A stretch of 39,224 bases of DNA, from positions 112,550-151,773 of the forward strand of contig WOYS01000015.1 of assembly GCA_011620645.1 (NCBI GenBank). Direction: 5' to 3'. The translations under genes and the position numbers were made by a program. This DNA comes from Mycobacterium sp. (GTDB taxonomy: Bacteria > Actinomycetota > Actinomycetes > Mycobacteriales > Mycobacteriaceae). The notes under the pieces were generated by a model that saw only the letters and a list, made by a program, of their open reading frames with translations, did not search any database and had not been told where the DNA came from. The number at the start of each line of letters is the position of its first letter. The stretch's first letter is position 1. Positions 8,086-22,339 of this stretch are shown here, piece after piece.

Positions 8086-8950
8086 GCCGCAGATACTGAC
8101 CGACGGCGAACTCACCGTCATCGGCCGTATCCGCTCGGCGAGCAATGCCACCTTCCTGTGCGAGGCACAGGTGGGCGAGCAGCGGGTGCACTGCGTCTAC
8201 AAGCCGATCGCCGGGGAGGCCCCGCTGTGGGATTTCCCGGACGGAACGCTCGCCGGCCGGGAGCGTGGCGCCTACCTGGTGTCGGCGGCTCTAGGTTGGG
8301 ATATCGTGCCGCACACCGTCATTCGTGATGGTCCGGCAGGGCCTGGCATGGTGCAACGGTGGGTCGATCAGCCCGGCGACGCGCTCAGCGACGACCCGCT
8401 CAACGACGACCCGCTCAACGACGACCCGCTCAACGACGACGAGGACAGCCGGCAGACCGGGGAACCGGCCGCCGGCCCCGACCTCGTCGACCTGCTACCT
8501 GCCGGGGAAGTGCCGCCCGGATTCCTGTGCGTCTTGCAGGCCTACGACTATGCCGGCGACCCCGTCACCCTGGTGCACGCCGATGACGACCGGTTGCGTC
8601 GGATGGCGGTGTTCGACGTGCTGATCAACAATGCCGACCGCAAGGGCGGCCACATCCTGGCCGGAGTGGACGGCAGTGTGCGCGGCGTCGATCACGGCGT
8701 GAGCCTGCACGCCGAGGACAAGCTGCGCACGGTGCTGTGGGGCTGGGCGGGCAAGCCCGTCGAACATGAGACCCTGACCGCGGTGGCTTGCCTACGTGAG
8801 GAATTGAGCGGAGATCTGGCCGAGCGCCTCGTCGAGCACATCACCGCCCGGGAGGTGGCCGCATTGCGCGCCAGAGTCTCAGGCTTGCTGGAGCATCCGG
8901 TGATGCCGACGCCGGATCGGCACCGACCGATCCCGTGGCCGGCGTTCTAA
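8066..8950 (+). CDS. SCO1521-family protein with kinase-like motifs
   Basis: A protein of about 294 residues of the family TIGRFAMs calls SCO1521 (TIGR03843), next to mshC in actinobacteria. I see CVYKPIAGEAPLWDFPDGTL (a possible nucleotide-binding Lys), then VFDVLINNADRKGGHIL and RGVDHGVSLH. The last two resemble the catalytic (D...N) and metal-binding (DHG/DFG-like) loops of PI3/4-kinase- and HipA-like folds; that comparison is my inference. Tandem ATGs at 8066 and 8069 follow GGTGGGG; either could be used. An acidic 5-residue repeat interrupts the middle. The stop overlaps the convergent DUF2628 stop within CTAA (8947-8950). Confidence 0.83.
   Translation: MMNPRSEPQILTDGELTVIGRIRSASNATFLCEAQVGEQRVHCVYKPIAGEAPLWDFPDGTLAGRERGAYLVSAALGWDIVPHTVIRDGPAGPGMVQRWVDQPGDALSDDPLNDDPLNDDPLNDDEDSRQTGEPAAGPDLVDLLPAGEVPPGFLCVLQAYDYAGDPVTLVHADDDRLRRMAVFDVLINNADRKGGHILAGVDGSVRGVDHGVSLHAEDKLRTVLWGWAGKPVEHETLTAVACLREELSGDLAERLVEHITAREVAALRARVSGLLEHPVMPTPDRHRPIPWPAF
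8390..8434 (+). repeat. 15-bp x3 in-frame tandem repeat
   Basis: Three exact copies of GACGACCCGCTCAAC, followed by GACGAC of a fourth, inside the SCO1521-family gene. They encode (DDPLN)x3 and lie in a polar acidic stretch between the two conserved parts of the protein, probably a surface loop. Perfect identity at the DNA level points to recent slippage expansion. Confidence 0.93.
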
Positions 8951-9348
8951 GCTCGGCGGCCGAAGCCCTCGAACGGATTCCAGGACTGGCTGCCCCGAAT
9001 ATGTAGGTAGTAGGCGTAATTCGCGGTTGTCATGATTCCGCCGGCGAAGCCGAACGTCACCGCCTGGGATACGAAGTTGGGTGCCTGCAGCAACCCCAAC
9101 AGCAGGCCGAGCCCGACGCCGACGCCGAGGATCGTGGTGCCCTTGCGCCACATGCCCTTGACATAGAAGTAGATGAACCCGAACAGCAACGCCCAGATAT
9201 TGGATGTCAGGCGCACCTTGTCCCACAACGGCAGGGTGCGGTAGGCGAGTTTGGCCGCCGGCGACGAATTGGGCAGACCGTAGAGGTCGAAGAAGGCGAA
9301 CCGGCGCTGCCAGGACGGGGCGAGTTCGCCTGCTTCGGGTGCGGTCAT
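8947..9348 (-). CDS. DUF2628 membrane protein
   Basis: A 133-residue protein with a soluble N-terminus ([18 protein letters not shown]) and three hydrophobic segments: [34 protein letters not shown], and a more polar one ending [11 protein letters not shown]. This is the layout of DUF2628 inner-membrane proteins, whose function is not known. It faces the SCO1521 gene with overlapping stop codons and diverges from cysQ, 115 nt away. Confidence 0.82.
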   Translation of the reverse strand: MTAPEAGELAPSWQRRFAFFDLYGLPNSSPAAKLAYRTLPLWDKVRLTSNIWALLFGFIYFYVKGMWRKGTTILGVGVGLGLLLGLLQAPNFVSQAVTFGFAGGIMTTANYAYYLHIRGSQSWNPFEGFGRRA

Positions 9349-9463
9349 GAGCCGTAGCCTCTCCTCGGGGGTACCGGCGTCAATCTTTCATCATGCTGTG
9401 CCGTGGCGCGTTTCCCGACACGTGCCGTGCGAGCTTGTTTCCCGGTCAAGCGATACTGGGGCG

Positions 9464-10234
9464 GTGAATTCCGCTGAGCAGAGCGACGCCGCGGTGGCCG
9501 CCATGGTGGCAGCCGAGGCCGGCGAACTGCTGCTGGCCGTCCGCGAGGACGTCGGCTTCTATGACTCCTACGATCTCGGCGACGCCGGGGATCGCCGTGC
9601 CAACACGTTGATCCTCAAGCGCCTGGCCGAGCTGAGGCCGGGCGACGCCGTGCTGTCCGAGGAAGCGGTCGATGATCTGTCCCGCGTGCATGCCGACCGG
9701 GTGTGGATTGTCGATCCGGTGGACGGCACCCGCGAGTTCTCCATGCCCGGGCACGCGGACTGGGCGGTGCACATCGCGCTGTGGCAGCGCAACGGGAGTT
9801 CCGAAGGCGCCATCACCGACGCTGCGGTGGCCCTGCCCGCTGTGGGCGAGGTCTACCGGACCGACACGGTGCAGAGTCCGCCCCCGCGCCGCGCCGGACC
9901 GATTCGCATCACCGCGAGCGCCTACCGGCCGCCTGCGGTGCTGTGGTGGCTGCGTGAGCATCTCGATATCGAGGTCGTGCGGATCGGCTCGGCGGGCGCC
10001 AAGGCGATGGCCGTCGTGCGAGGTGATGTCGATGCCTACATCCACGCAGGTGGGCAGTGGGAATGGGACTCTGCGGCGCCGGCCGGGGTGGTACGGGCCG
10101 CCGGGCTGCACGCATCACGACTCGGCGGCGCGCCGCTGATCTACAACCGGCGTGATCCTTATCTGCCGGACCTGTTGATGTGCCGGAAAGAGCTGGCCGA
10201 GCCGCTGCTGGAGACCATCCGGTCGGCGTTCTGA
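9464..10234 (+). CDS. cysQ: 3'(2'),5'-bisphosphate nucleotidase CysQ
   Basis: A 256-residue inositol-monophosphatase-fold enzyme that removes the 3'-phosphate of PAP/PAPS in sulfate assimilation and may also accept inositol phosphate or FBP, as reported for Rv2131c. Metal-site motifs are VLSEEAVDD (Glu pair), [12 protein letters not shown] (the D-P-x-D-G-T signature) and [12 protein letters not shown] (C-terminal Asp). I start at GTG 9464 because GATACT (9452-9457) lies 6 nt upstream and the protein then has near-family length; the frame is open further upstream but without family similarity. Confidence 0.9.
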   Translation: MNSAEQSDAAVAAMVAAEAGELLLAVREDVGFYDSYDLGDAGDRRANTLILKRLAELRPGDAVLSEEAVDDLSRVHADRVWIVDPVDGTREFSMPGHADWAVHIALWQRNGSSEGAITDAAVALPAVGEVYRTDTVQSPPPRRAGPIRITASAYRPPAVLWWLREHLDIEVVRIGSAGAKAMAVVRGDVDAYIHAGGQWEWDSAAPAGVVRAAGLHASRLGGAPLIYNRRDPYLPDLLMCRKELAEPLLETIRSAF

Positions 10235-10341
10235 TCCGATGGGGATCCCCGCCCGGGAATGGATCCGGCCTCCAACTTGTCGGTTTCCGTCGAGAGACCA
10301 GCGTGACCGCACCATCGGAAGGCCTCGGTGACCGAACACCT

Positions 10342-10354
10342 TAGAGTCGACCTC
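10342..10354 (+). promoter_or_regulatory. leaderless-type -10 element of mshC
   Basis: TAGAGT (10342-10347) lies 7 nt before ATG 10355. It agrees with the MQSW N-terminus known for MshC and argues against the upstream in-frame GTG at 10328. Confidence 0.55.
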
Positions 10355-11593
10355 ATGCAATCCTGGCCGGCGCCGACCGTTCCCAAGTTGCCCGGCACGG
10401 GTGTGCCGCTACGGCTCTACGACACCGCCGACCGTCAGGTGCGGCCGGTGGCGCCTGGTCAGACCGCCACCATGTACGTGTGCGGTATCACCCCGTATGA
10501 CGCGACGCACCTCGGTCATGCCGCGACGTACCTCGCGTTCGACTTGATCAACCGGGTCTGGCTGGACTCCGGACACACCGTGCACTACGTCCAGAACATC
10601 ACCGATGTGGACGATCCGCTGTTCGAGCGCGCCGCCCGCGACGGGATCGACTGGCGCGAGCTCGGCGAACGCGAGACACAGCTGTTCCGTGAGGACATGG
10701 CGGCACTTCGGGTACTGCCGCCGCGCGACTATGTGGCCGCCACGGATGCCATCGCCGAGGTGATCGCGCTCGTGGAGAAGATGCTGGCATCCGGTGCTGC
10801 CTACGTGGTCGACGATGCGCAGTATCCCGACGTCTACTTCCGCGCCGATGCCACCGTGCAGTTCGGCTACGAGTCGGGCTATGACCGCGACACCATGTCG
10901 CGGCTGTTCGCCGAGCGCGGCGGCGACCCGGATCGCCCCGGCAAGGGCGACCCGCTGGACGCACTGCTGTGGCGCGCCGAGCGGCCCGGCGAGCCCGCCT
11001 GGCCCTCACCGTTCGGTGCCGGCCGGCCGGGCTGGCACGTGGAGTGTGCGGCGATCGCCCTGGACCGCATCGGCACCGGTCTCGACGTCCAGGGCGGCGG
11101 TTCGGATCTGATCTTTCCGCATCACGAGTTCTCCGCCGCGCACGCCGAATCCGTCACGGGGGAGCGCCGCTTCGCCCGCCACTACGTCCACGCCGGAATG
11201 ATCGGCTGGGATGGCCACAAGATGAGCAAGAGTCGCGGCAACCTGGTGTTGGTGTCGCGGTTGCGCGCCGACGGCGTCGATCCCGGGGCGTTGCGACTGG
11301 GGTTGTTCGCCGGGCATTATCGCGCCGACCGGTTCTGGAGCGACGCGGTTCTCGATGAGGCGAACGCCCGCCTGCAGCGGTGGCGGGCTGCGGCGGCGCT
11401 ACCGTCCGGTCCGGACGCCGCCGATGTGCTGAGCCGGGTGCGCCACTACCTTGCCGACGATCTGGACACCCCCAAAGCGCTTGCCGCTCTTGATGGTTGG
11501 TGTACCGACGCACTCACCTACGGTGGCAGCGACGAGGCGGCGCCGAAGCTGGTCGCCGACGCGGTCGACGCCCTACTCGGTGTCGACCTCTAA
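10355..11593 (+). CDS. mshC: L-cysteine:GlcN-Ins ligase MshC (mycothiol synthesis)
   Basis: A 412-residue class I cysteinyl-tRNA-synthetase-like ligase that joins cysteine to 1-O-glucosaminyl-myo-inositol using ATP, the penultimate step of mycothiol synthesis. Cys43 in YVCGITPYD, Cys231 in WHVECAA and the His of PHHEFS are the zinc/cysteine ligands. THLGHA (51-56) is the HIGH-like motif and HKMSKSRGN (K289-S293) the KMSKS loop. No tRNA anticodon-binding domain follows, which separates it from CysS. ATG 10355 is the start by homology. It converges on the PAC2 gene across a tandem repeat. Confidence 0.97.
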   Translation: MQSWPAPTVPKLPGTGVPLRLYDTADRQVRPVAPGQTATMYVCGITPYDATHLGHAATYLAFDLINRVWLDSGHTVHYVQNITDVDDPLFERAARDGIDWRELGERETQLFREDMAALRVLPPRDYVAATDAIAEVIALVEKMLASGAAYVVDDAQYPDVYFRADATVQFGYESGYDRDTMSRLFAERGGDPDRPGKGDPLDALLWRAERPGEPAWPSPFGAGRPGWHVECAAIALDRIGTGLDVQGGGSDLIFPHHEFSAAHAESVTGERRFARHYVHAGMIGWDGHKMSKSRGNLVLVSRLRADGVDPGALRLGLFAGHYRADRFWSDAVLDEANARLQRWRAAAALPSGPDAADVLSRVRHYLADDLDTPKALAALDGWCTDALTYGGSDEAAPKLVADAVDALLGVDL

Positions 11594-11607
11594 TCAGGGG
11601 TGCTACC

Positions 11608-11724
11608 ACCGGCCTCGGTACCGTCTACCGGCCTCGGTACCGTCTGTCGGCCGCTACCGGCCTCGGTACCGTCTGTCGGCCGCTACCGGCCTCGGTACCG
11701 TCTGTCGGCCGCTACCGGCCTCGG
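11608..11724. repeat. 29-bp tandem repeat (VNTR-like), three full and two partial copies
   Basis: Three exact 29-bp units occupy 11626-11654, 11655-11683 and 11684-11712. Each contains CGGTACCG (an 8-bp palindrome around a KpnI site) and CGGCCG. A shortened copy precedes them (11608-11625), and the first 12 bp of a further copy lie at 11713-11724, inside the last codons of the PAC2 gene (RGR-stop). The array fills the space between the convergent mshC and PAC2 genes. Confidence 0.95.
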
Positions 11725-12581
11725 CGACGCAGGTAACGCTCGAACTCGGCCGCCAGCGCGTCACCGTCGATCTTGGCGACCGCCTCGTTCATATCGACCT
11801 CGGCGTCGCCGCGTTCCTCCAGGGACTGCACGTACTCGGCGATCTCCTCGTCCTCGGCGGTCATCTCGGTGACCGCCTCCTCCCACTCCTCGGCCGCGGT
11901 CGGCAGATCGGCCAGCGGAACCTCGATATCGAGCACGTCCTCGACACGGCGCAGCAGGGCCACGGTGGCCTTCGGGTTGGGCGGCTGCGACACGTAATGC
12001 GGTACCGCCGCCCAGAACGTCACCGCCGGGATACCGGCCTGCACGCAGGCATCCTGGAACACCCCGGCGATACCGGTCGGGCCCTCGTAGCGGGTCTCTT
12101 CCAGGCCGAAGAACTTGGCCGAGTCCGCTGAGTAGGCAGCCCCGGATACCGGTACCGGCCGGGTATGCGGAGTATCGGCGAGCAGTGCTCCCAGGATCAC
12201 GACCGTGTCGACGTTCAATTTGTCGGAGATGGCCAGCAGTTCCGCGCAGAACGTGCGCCACCGCATGTTCGGTTCGACGCCGTGCATGAGCACGATGTCG
12301 CGGTCGCTGCCGGGCGGCCGGCAGTGCGAGATGCGCATCGACGGCCAGACCAACTCGCGGGTGACGCCGTCGACCTGCCGGATCACCGGGCGATTCACCT
12401 GGTAGTCGTAGTACGTCTCGTCATCGATCTCGACGATCGTCTCTGCCTCCCAGATGTAGTCTAGGTGTTCCAGGGCACCGCTTGCCGCGTCACCGGCGTC
12501 ATTCCAGCCCTCGAAGGCCGCGACGACGATTGTGTTCTGCAGTTCCGGTAGGCCGGGCACGCTCGCATCCGACGGTGTCAC
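11712..12581 (-). CDS. PAC2-family protein (Rv2125-like)
   Basis: A 289-residue protein of the PAC2 family (PF09754), named for eukaryotic proteasome assembly chaperone 2; Rv2125 is about 292 residues. Core motifs: VVAAFEGWNDAGDAASGAL near the N-terminus, ILGALLADTPHTRPVPVSG in the middle and GIPAVTFWAAVPHYV, then a very acidic C-terminal segment (EEWEEAVTEMTAEDEEIAEYV). The GTG start at 12581 is supported by TACGCT 6 nt upstream. Bacterial members have no proven role. The proteasome locus lies 10 kb away. Confidence 0.9.
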   Translation of the reverse strand: MTPSDASVPGLPELQNTIVVAAFEGWNDAGDAASGALEHLDYIWEAETIVEIDDETYYDYQVNRPVIRQVDGVTRELVWPSMRISHCRPPGSDRDIVLMHGVEPNMRWRTFCAELLAISDKLNVDTVVILGALLADTPHTRPVPVSGAAYSADSAKFFGLEETRYEGPTGIAGVFQDACVQAGIPAVTFWAAVPHYVSQPPNPKATVALLRRVEDVLDIEVPLADLPTAAEEWEEAVTEMTAEDEEIAEYVQSLEERGDAEVDMNEAVAKIDGDALAAEFERYLRRRGR

Positions 12582-12593
12582 ACTGCCAGCGTA
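12582..12593 (-). promoter_or_regulatory. leaderless-type -10 element of the PAC2 gene
   Basis: On the minus strand TACGCT (12593-12588) lies 6 nt before GTG 12581. Confidence 0.5.
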
Positions 12594-12759
12594 AGCCCTG
12601 TATCGCGGTGATGAGCCGCAGCGGGCCACCCGGCGACGTGCGGGTCACATCGTCGTGAGGGACGCGTCATCGCGGGCGGGCTCGCCGAGGCCAAACACGT
12701 TCGGCCGCAATCTCCAGCCCGCGTGCCTTGGGCGTCCCGGCGTCGAACGGCCGACGACG

Positions 12760-12765
12760 TAGACT
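12760..12765 (+). promoter_or_regulatory. probable -10 element of the metH leader
   Basis: TAGACT fits the mycobacterial TANNNT -10 pattern and would start transcription near 12771, directly at the 5' helix of the riboswitch. No clear -35 is seen. The stretch 12594-12759 between the PAC2 gene and this site holds no gene that I can support. Confidence 0.45.
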
Positions 12766-12770
12766 TGCTT

Positions 12771-12863
12771 CGTCGAGAGGCGTTGCAACGGTTGTTCGGG
12801 TGCTGGGTTCCCCGGGTATCCGCCACGCTCGGCAGAGTTAAGGACGCCTTCCGTCATGGAGGG
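12771..12863 (+). ncRNA. probable S-adenosylhomocysteine (SAH) riboswitch before metH
   Basis: The leader matches the SAH riboswitch (Rfam RF01057) layout. P1 pairs GUCGAG (12772-12777) with CUCGGC (12828-12833). The conserved core UUGCAAC follows, a hairpin pairs CGG (12789-12791) with CCG (12820-12822) and CGGG (12797-12800) with CCCG (12811-12814), and CCACGCUCGG resembles the consensus CCAGGCUCGG. The pseudoknot strands AGGCGU (12778-12783) and ACGCCU (12844-12849) pair perfectly. CCUUCC (12847-12852) can instead pair with the Shine-Dalgarno GGAGGG (12858-12863) across a 5-nt loop. SAH binding would free the ribosome site, giving an ON switch for metH. Fold and mechanism are deduced by hand. 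Confidence 0.75.
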
Positions 12864-12871
12864 AGTGCACC

Positions 12872-16672
<3,801 letters not shown>

Positions 16673-16769
16673 CGCCCTGCTGGACGGAATGCCAACTGCG
16701 TGGGCTGCAAAGACCCATGACGCCCTTTCGATTTCGAGGGCATCCGCAGTCGATGAGAGAATCGATCAC

Positions 16770-17150
16770 ATGCGTGCGGTGCTGTGGGACATGGATGGCA
16801 CGCTCGTCGACTCGGAAAAGCTTTGGGACGTCGGCATCCAGGAGCTCTACCGCAGGCACGGTCGCGAATTGAGCGCCGAGGTCCGTACCGCCACCATCGG
16901 CGGTTCCAGCGAGGTCGTGATGCGGATCGTCTACGCCGACCTCGGCCTGGAACCCGATCCGGCGGATGTCGCGGCAACGGCGGACTGGCTGCACGACTAC
17001 GTCGGTGAGCTCTTCGCCGCCGGCCTGCCGTGGTGCGTGCCGAGCGGTCCTCGGCGTCGGCACGCCGATTCGCTGGCCGACCTGACCGTGGGCCATCTGC
17101 ACGCGTTACACGCCGAGTTGGGAACCGACTTGGACGAACGCAGCGCCTGA
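16770..17150 (+). pseudogene. HAD-family hydrolase with an internal deletion
   Basis: A 126-codon frame from ATG 16770. The N-terminus AVLWDMDGTLVDSEKLW has the HAD motif I nucleophile (DMDGT) and an intact cap start (TIGGSSEVVMRIVYADLGL). After GLPW the sequence jumps straight to SGPRRRHADSLADLTVGHLH, which resembles the extreme C-terminus of this subfamily. Motif II (Ser/Thr), motif III (Lys) and motif IV (DD), about 100 residues in normal members of about 220-230, are absent. The frame is kept, so a short product could be made, but it should lack phosphatase activity. GAGAAT lies 7 nt before the ATG. Its neighbours are metH and glcP. Confidence 0.7.
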
Positions 17151-17226
17151 TCCAGACCATTTCCGGTCGCGTCTGTGCGATTGTGATGTGGCACGCATCG
17201 CTGCATGGCTGCGGAAGGACGATCCG

Positions 17227-18696
17227 ATGACGCATGGTCCGGTGAGTGGCGAAGCCTCGTTCCTCGACGACGATTCCGGGTTCAACTCAGGACGCACGGC
17301 TGTCCGGATCGCGGCGGTGGCCGCGCTCGGCGGCCTGCTGTTCGGCTACGACAGCGCGGTGATCAACGGTGCCGTCGACTCCATCCAGGAGGACTTCGGG
17401 ATCGGCAATGCCAAGCTGGGTTTCGCCGTCGCGTCGGCGCTGCTGGGCGCCGCCGCGGGAGCCATGACCGCAGGACGCATCGCCGACAAGATCGGCCGCA
17501 TCGCGGTGATGAAGATCGCTGCCGTGCTGTTCCTCATCAGTGCCTTCGGCACCGGGCTCGCCCACGAGGTCTGGACGGTGGTGCTGTTCCGCATCGTCGG
17601 TGGTATCGGCGTGGGCGCGGCCTCGGTCATCGCGCCGGCTTACATCGCCGAGACATCACCACCGCAGATCCGCGGAAGGCTGGGCTCGCTGCAGCAGCTC
17701 GCCATCGTGCTGGGTATCTTCGCGTCCTTCGTCATCAACTGGCTGCTTCAGTGGGCCGCCGGCGGACCCAACGAGGTGCTCTGGCTCGGCTTGGACGCCT
17801 GGCGGTGGATGTTCCTCGCGATGGCGATTCCCGCCGTGCTCTACGGCGCGCTGGCCTTCACCATCCCGGAGTCGCCGCGTTATCTGGTTGCCAGTCACAA
17901 GATCCCGGAAGCGCGCAGGGTGCTGAGCATGCTGCTCGGGCAGAAGAACCTGGAAATCACCATCACCCGCATCCAGGACACCCTGGAGCGCGAGGACAAG
18001 CCGTCCTGGCGCGACCTCAAGAAGCCGACCGGCGGTATCTACGGCATCGTGTGGGTTGGTCTCGGCCTGTCGATCTTCCAGCAGTTCGTCGGCATCAACG
18101 TGATCTTCTACTACTCCAACGTGCTCTGGCAGGCGGTCGGCTTCAGCGCCGACGAGTCGGCCGTCTACACGGTGATCACCTCGGTGATCAACGTGCTGAC
18201 AACGCTGATCGCCATCGCGCTGATCGACAAGATCGGTCGCAAACCGCTCCTGTTGATCGGCTCGGCAGGCATGGCGGTCACGCTGGCGACCATGGCGGTC
18301 ATCTTCGCCAACGCCACCGTGAACCCCGACGGGACGCCGAGCCTGCCCGGTGCCTCCGGTGTCATCGCACTGATCGCCGCGAATCTGTTCGTGGTCGCTT
18401 TCGGCATGTCCTGGGGCCCGGTGGTGTGGGTGCTGCTCGGCGAGATGTTCCCCAATCGCATCCGGGCCGCGGCACTCGGTATTGCCGCGGCCGGTCAGTG
18501 GGCGGCCAACTGGGCGATCACGGTCAGTTTCCCGGAGCTGCGCAACAACCTTGGGCTGGCCTACGGTTTCTATGCGTTGTGTGCGGTGCTGTCGTTCCTG
18601 TTCGTGACCAAGTGGGTGCGTGAAACCAAGGGGGTCTTCCTGGAGGACATGCACGCCGAGGTGCTGCAGGAAGACGGAAAACGGGCCGCCAAGTAG
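17227..18696 (+). CDS. glcP: MFS sugar porter, glucose permease GlcP-like
   Basis: A 489-residue, 12-helix major facilitator of the sugar-porter family. Signatures: [14 protein letters not shown] in helix 1, [14 protein letters not shown] (loop 2-3), [25 protein letters not shown] after helix 6, [14 protein letters not shown] in helix 7, DKIGRKPLL (loop 8-9), and [18 protein letters not shown] in helix 10 and after. M. smegmatis GlcP (MSMEG_4182), a high-affinity glucose/H+ symporter, sits likewise just upstream of hisE, so I transfer the name. ATG 17227 follows GGAAGGA (17213-17219) by 7 nt. Confidence 0.88.
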   Translation: MTHGPVSGEASFLDDDSGFNSGRTAVRIAAVAALGGLLFGYDSAVINGAVDSIQEDFGIGNAKLGFAVASALLGAAAGAMTAGRIADKIGRIAVMKIAAVLFLISAFGTGLAHEVWTVVLFRIVGGIGVGAASVIAPAYIAETSPPQIRGRLGSLQQLAIVLGIFASFVINWLLQWAAGGPNEVLWLGLDAWRWMFLAMAIPAVLYGALAFTIPESPRYLVASHKIPEARRVLSMLLGQKNLEITITRIQDTLEREDKPSWRDLKKPTGGIYGIVWVGLGLSIFQQFVGINVIFYYSNVLWQAVGFSADESAVYTVITSVINVLTTLIAIALIDKIGRKPLLLIGSAGMAVTLATMAVIFANATVNPDGTPSLPGASGVIALIAANLFVVAFGMSWGPVVWVLLGEMFPNRIRAAALGIAAAGQWAANWAITVSFPELRNNLGLAYGFYALCAVLSFLFVTKWVRETKGVFLEDMHAEVLQEDGKRAAK

Positions 18697-18745
18697 CCGG
18701 TTCGGAGCCGCCGCAACAAACCCGCGTGACCGCGTCGCGGCCCAC

Positions 18746-19027
18746 GTGAAACAATTTCGGTCCGTGAAGACCTTCGACGGCCTGTTCGCCGAGCTCAGTG
18801 AGAAAGCGCAGACCCGGCCGGCCGGTAGCGGCACGGTCGCCGCGCTGGACGCCGGCGTGCACGGACTCGGCAAGAAAGTTCTCGAAGAGGCCGGCGAGGT
18901 GTGGCTGGCCGCCGAGCATGAGAGCGATGATGCGCTCGCTGAAGAGATCGGTCAGCTGCTCTACTGGACGCAGGTGCTCATGCTGTCTCGCGGGCTGAGC
19001 CTCGACGACGTCTACCGGAACCTCTGA
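18746..19027 (+). CDS. hisE: phosphoribosyl-ATP pyrophosphatase
   Basis: A 93-residue MazG-like enzyme that hydrolyses PR-ATP to PR-AMP, the second step of histidine synthesis. [22 protein letters not shown] starts the domain, and [17 protein letters not shown] with EEIGQLLYW supplies the acidic Mg-binding helices. GTG 18746 gives the same length as M. tuberculosis HisE (93); a GTG 18 nt later is the alternative. Its TGA overlaps the hisG ATG by one base (TGATG). Confidence 0.94.
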   Translation: MKQFRSVKTFDGLFAELSEKAQTRPAGSGTVAALDAGVHGLGKKVLEEAGEVWLAAEHESDDALAEEIGQLLYWTQVLMLSRGLSLDDVYRNL

Positions 19028-19875
19028 TGGTGCTGCGCGTCGCCGTACCCAACAAGGGTGCTCTCAGTGAAGCTGCCGCCGAGATCCTGTCCGAGGCCGG
19101 TTACCGGCGCCGGACCGACCCCAAGGATCTGACCGTCGTCGACCCGGCCAACAATGTCGAGTTCTTCTTCCTGCGCCCCAAGGACATTGCGATCTACGTG
19201 GGTTCCGGTGAGCTCGATCTCGGTATCACCGGTCGTGACCTGGCCGCCGAGTCGGACGCTCCGGTGGCCGAGCGGCTGGCGCTGGGTTTCGGCTCGTCGA
19301 CCTTCCGCTATGCGGCACCGGCCGGCCGCGACTGGACGGTGGCCGAACTGGCCGGCAAGCGGATCGCCACCGCGTATCCGAATCTGGTGCGTAACGACTT
19401 GTCCGACAAGGGGATCGAGGCCACCGTCATCCGTCTGGACGGCGCGGTGGAGATCTCCATCCAGCTCGGCGTGGCCGATGTCATCGCCGATATCGTCGGT
19501 TCCGGACGCACTCTGGGCCTGCACAATCTGGTGGCTTTCGGTGAGTCGCTGTGTGATTCCGAGGCGATCCTCATCGAACGCGCGGATCCCGAGCCCGATC
19601 CCGCGCGCGACCAATTGGCTGCCCGGGTGCAGGGTGTGGTGTTCGGGCAGCAGTACCTGATGCTGGACTACGACTGTCCGCGCAGCGTGCTCGAGAAGGC
19701 CACCGCCGTCACACCCGGCCTGGAGTCGCCCACCATCGCCCCGCTGGCCGATCCCGACTGGGTGGCGGTGCGCGCATTGGTGCCGCGCCGTGACGTCAAC
19801 GCCATCATGGACGAGATCGCCGCGATCGGCGCCAAAGCGATACTGGCGTCCGACATCCGGTTCTGCCGCTTCTGA
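19027..19875 (+). CDS. hisG: ATP phosphoribosyltransferase (long form)
   Basis: A 282-residue HisG-L enzyme catalysing the committed step of histidine synthesis, ATP + PRPP to [33 protein letters not shown] and the PRPP loop DIVGSGRTL are present. The C-terminal domain ([33 protein letters not shown]) is the regulatory, histidine-binding ACT-like part, so feedback inhibition by histidine is expected. Translation is coupled to hisE through TGATG. It ends 1 nt before the convergent RecB-like gene's stop. Confidence 0.96.
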   Translation: MVLRVAVPNKGALSEAAAEILSEAGYRRRTDPKDLTVVDPANNVEFFFLRPKDIAIYVGSGELDLGITGRDLAAESDAPVAERLALGFGSSTFRYAAPAGRDWTVAELAGKRIATAYPNLVRNDLSDKGIEATVIRLDGAVEISIQLGVADVIADIVGSGRTLGLHNLVAFGESLCDSEAILIERADPEPDPARDQLAARVQGVVFGQQYLMLDYDCPRSVLEKATAVTPGLESPTIAPLADPDWVAVRALVPRRDVNAIMDEIAAIGAKAILASDIRFCRF

Positions 19876-19876
19876 T

Positions 19877-21765
<1,889 letters not shown>

Positions 21766-21777
21766 GCGGGCCCGGAA

Positions 21778-22329
21778 CTATCTGGGCGGCTCGGCCGGCG
21801 GCGAGGGGGTCGGGGACGGGACCGGGCCCAGTTCGAGCAGCTGGTCTGCGGTGACCCGGGTCAGCTTCCAGGCGCCCTCGTGCAAGGTGAACTGCATCGG
21901 ATAGCTGAACGGTCGCGCTTCCGAAGCCGGGTTGGCCGAGCTGACCGTGACGGTGGCCACGACGTCGCCGTAGTCGGCCGGGGACCAGCTCAGGTCGGTG
22001 GCCTGAAACGTCAGCGGCGCCAGGCCCCCGTCGACGGCCGCCCGAGCGAACCGGTCGAGCGCCTCGCCGTCCTCGGGTGTGGCGAACTGGACGAGCGCGA
22101 CCTTCTGCTCACCGGGAACCGAAGGGTCGGCGAGTTTGGTGAGAACCCCGACCAAAGCCTGCGGAGTCGGAAGCGGCGCCTGGGGCGCTGCGGACGGGCC
22201 GCCCGGCACCGCCGACGAGGATGCCGAGGGCTCGGGCATCGGGGGGACGGGCTCCAGACCGCACGCCGACAGTCCGAGCGCTACCACGGAAATGGTGGCG
22301 CTCAGGACCGCTACGGGCCTGCGGCGCAT
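21778..22329 (-). CDS. lppK: lipoprotein LppK, MTB12-like domain
   Basis: A 183-residue lipoprotein. Its signal peptide is RRRPVAVLSATISVVALGLSAC with lipobox LSAC. A Pro/Ser/Ala-rich linker follows, then a domain (ALVGVLTKLADPSVPGEQKVALVQ ... GLAPLTFQATDLSW ... WKLTRVTADQLLELG) resembling the C-terminal domain of the low-molecular-weight antigen MTB12, and a Pro-rich tail. ATG 22329 gives a proper signal sequence; upstream codons in the frame do not. It lies 10 nt after the MTB12-like gene, so the two form an operon. The position fits Rv2116. Function unknown. Confidence 0.82.
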   Translation of the reverse strand: MRRRPVAVLSATISVVALGLSACGLEPVPPMPEPSASSSAVPGGPSAAPQAPLPTPQALVGVLTKLADPSVPGEQKVALVQFATPEDGEALDRFARAAVDGGLAPLTFQATDLSWSPADYGDVVATVTVSSANPASEARPFSYPMQFTLHEGAWKLTRVTADQLLELGPVPSPTPSPPAEPPR

Positions 22330-22339
22330 CGACGCAGGG

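Noticed and set aside
11608-11724. CRISPR array
   Set aside because: The units are head-to-tail with no unique spacers, and no cas genes are nearby. It is a simple tandem repeat.
11497-11736. Plus-strand frames through the 29-bp repeat encoding a Tyr/Arg-rich repeat protein
   Set aside because: A 29-bp unit shifts frame at each copy and the frames run into neighbouring genes antisense. No start signal is seen.
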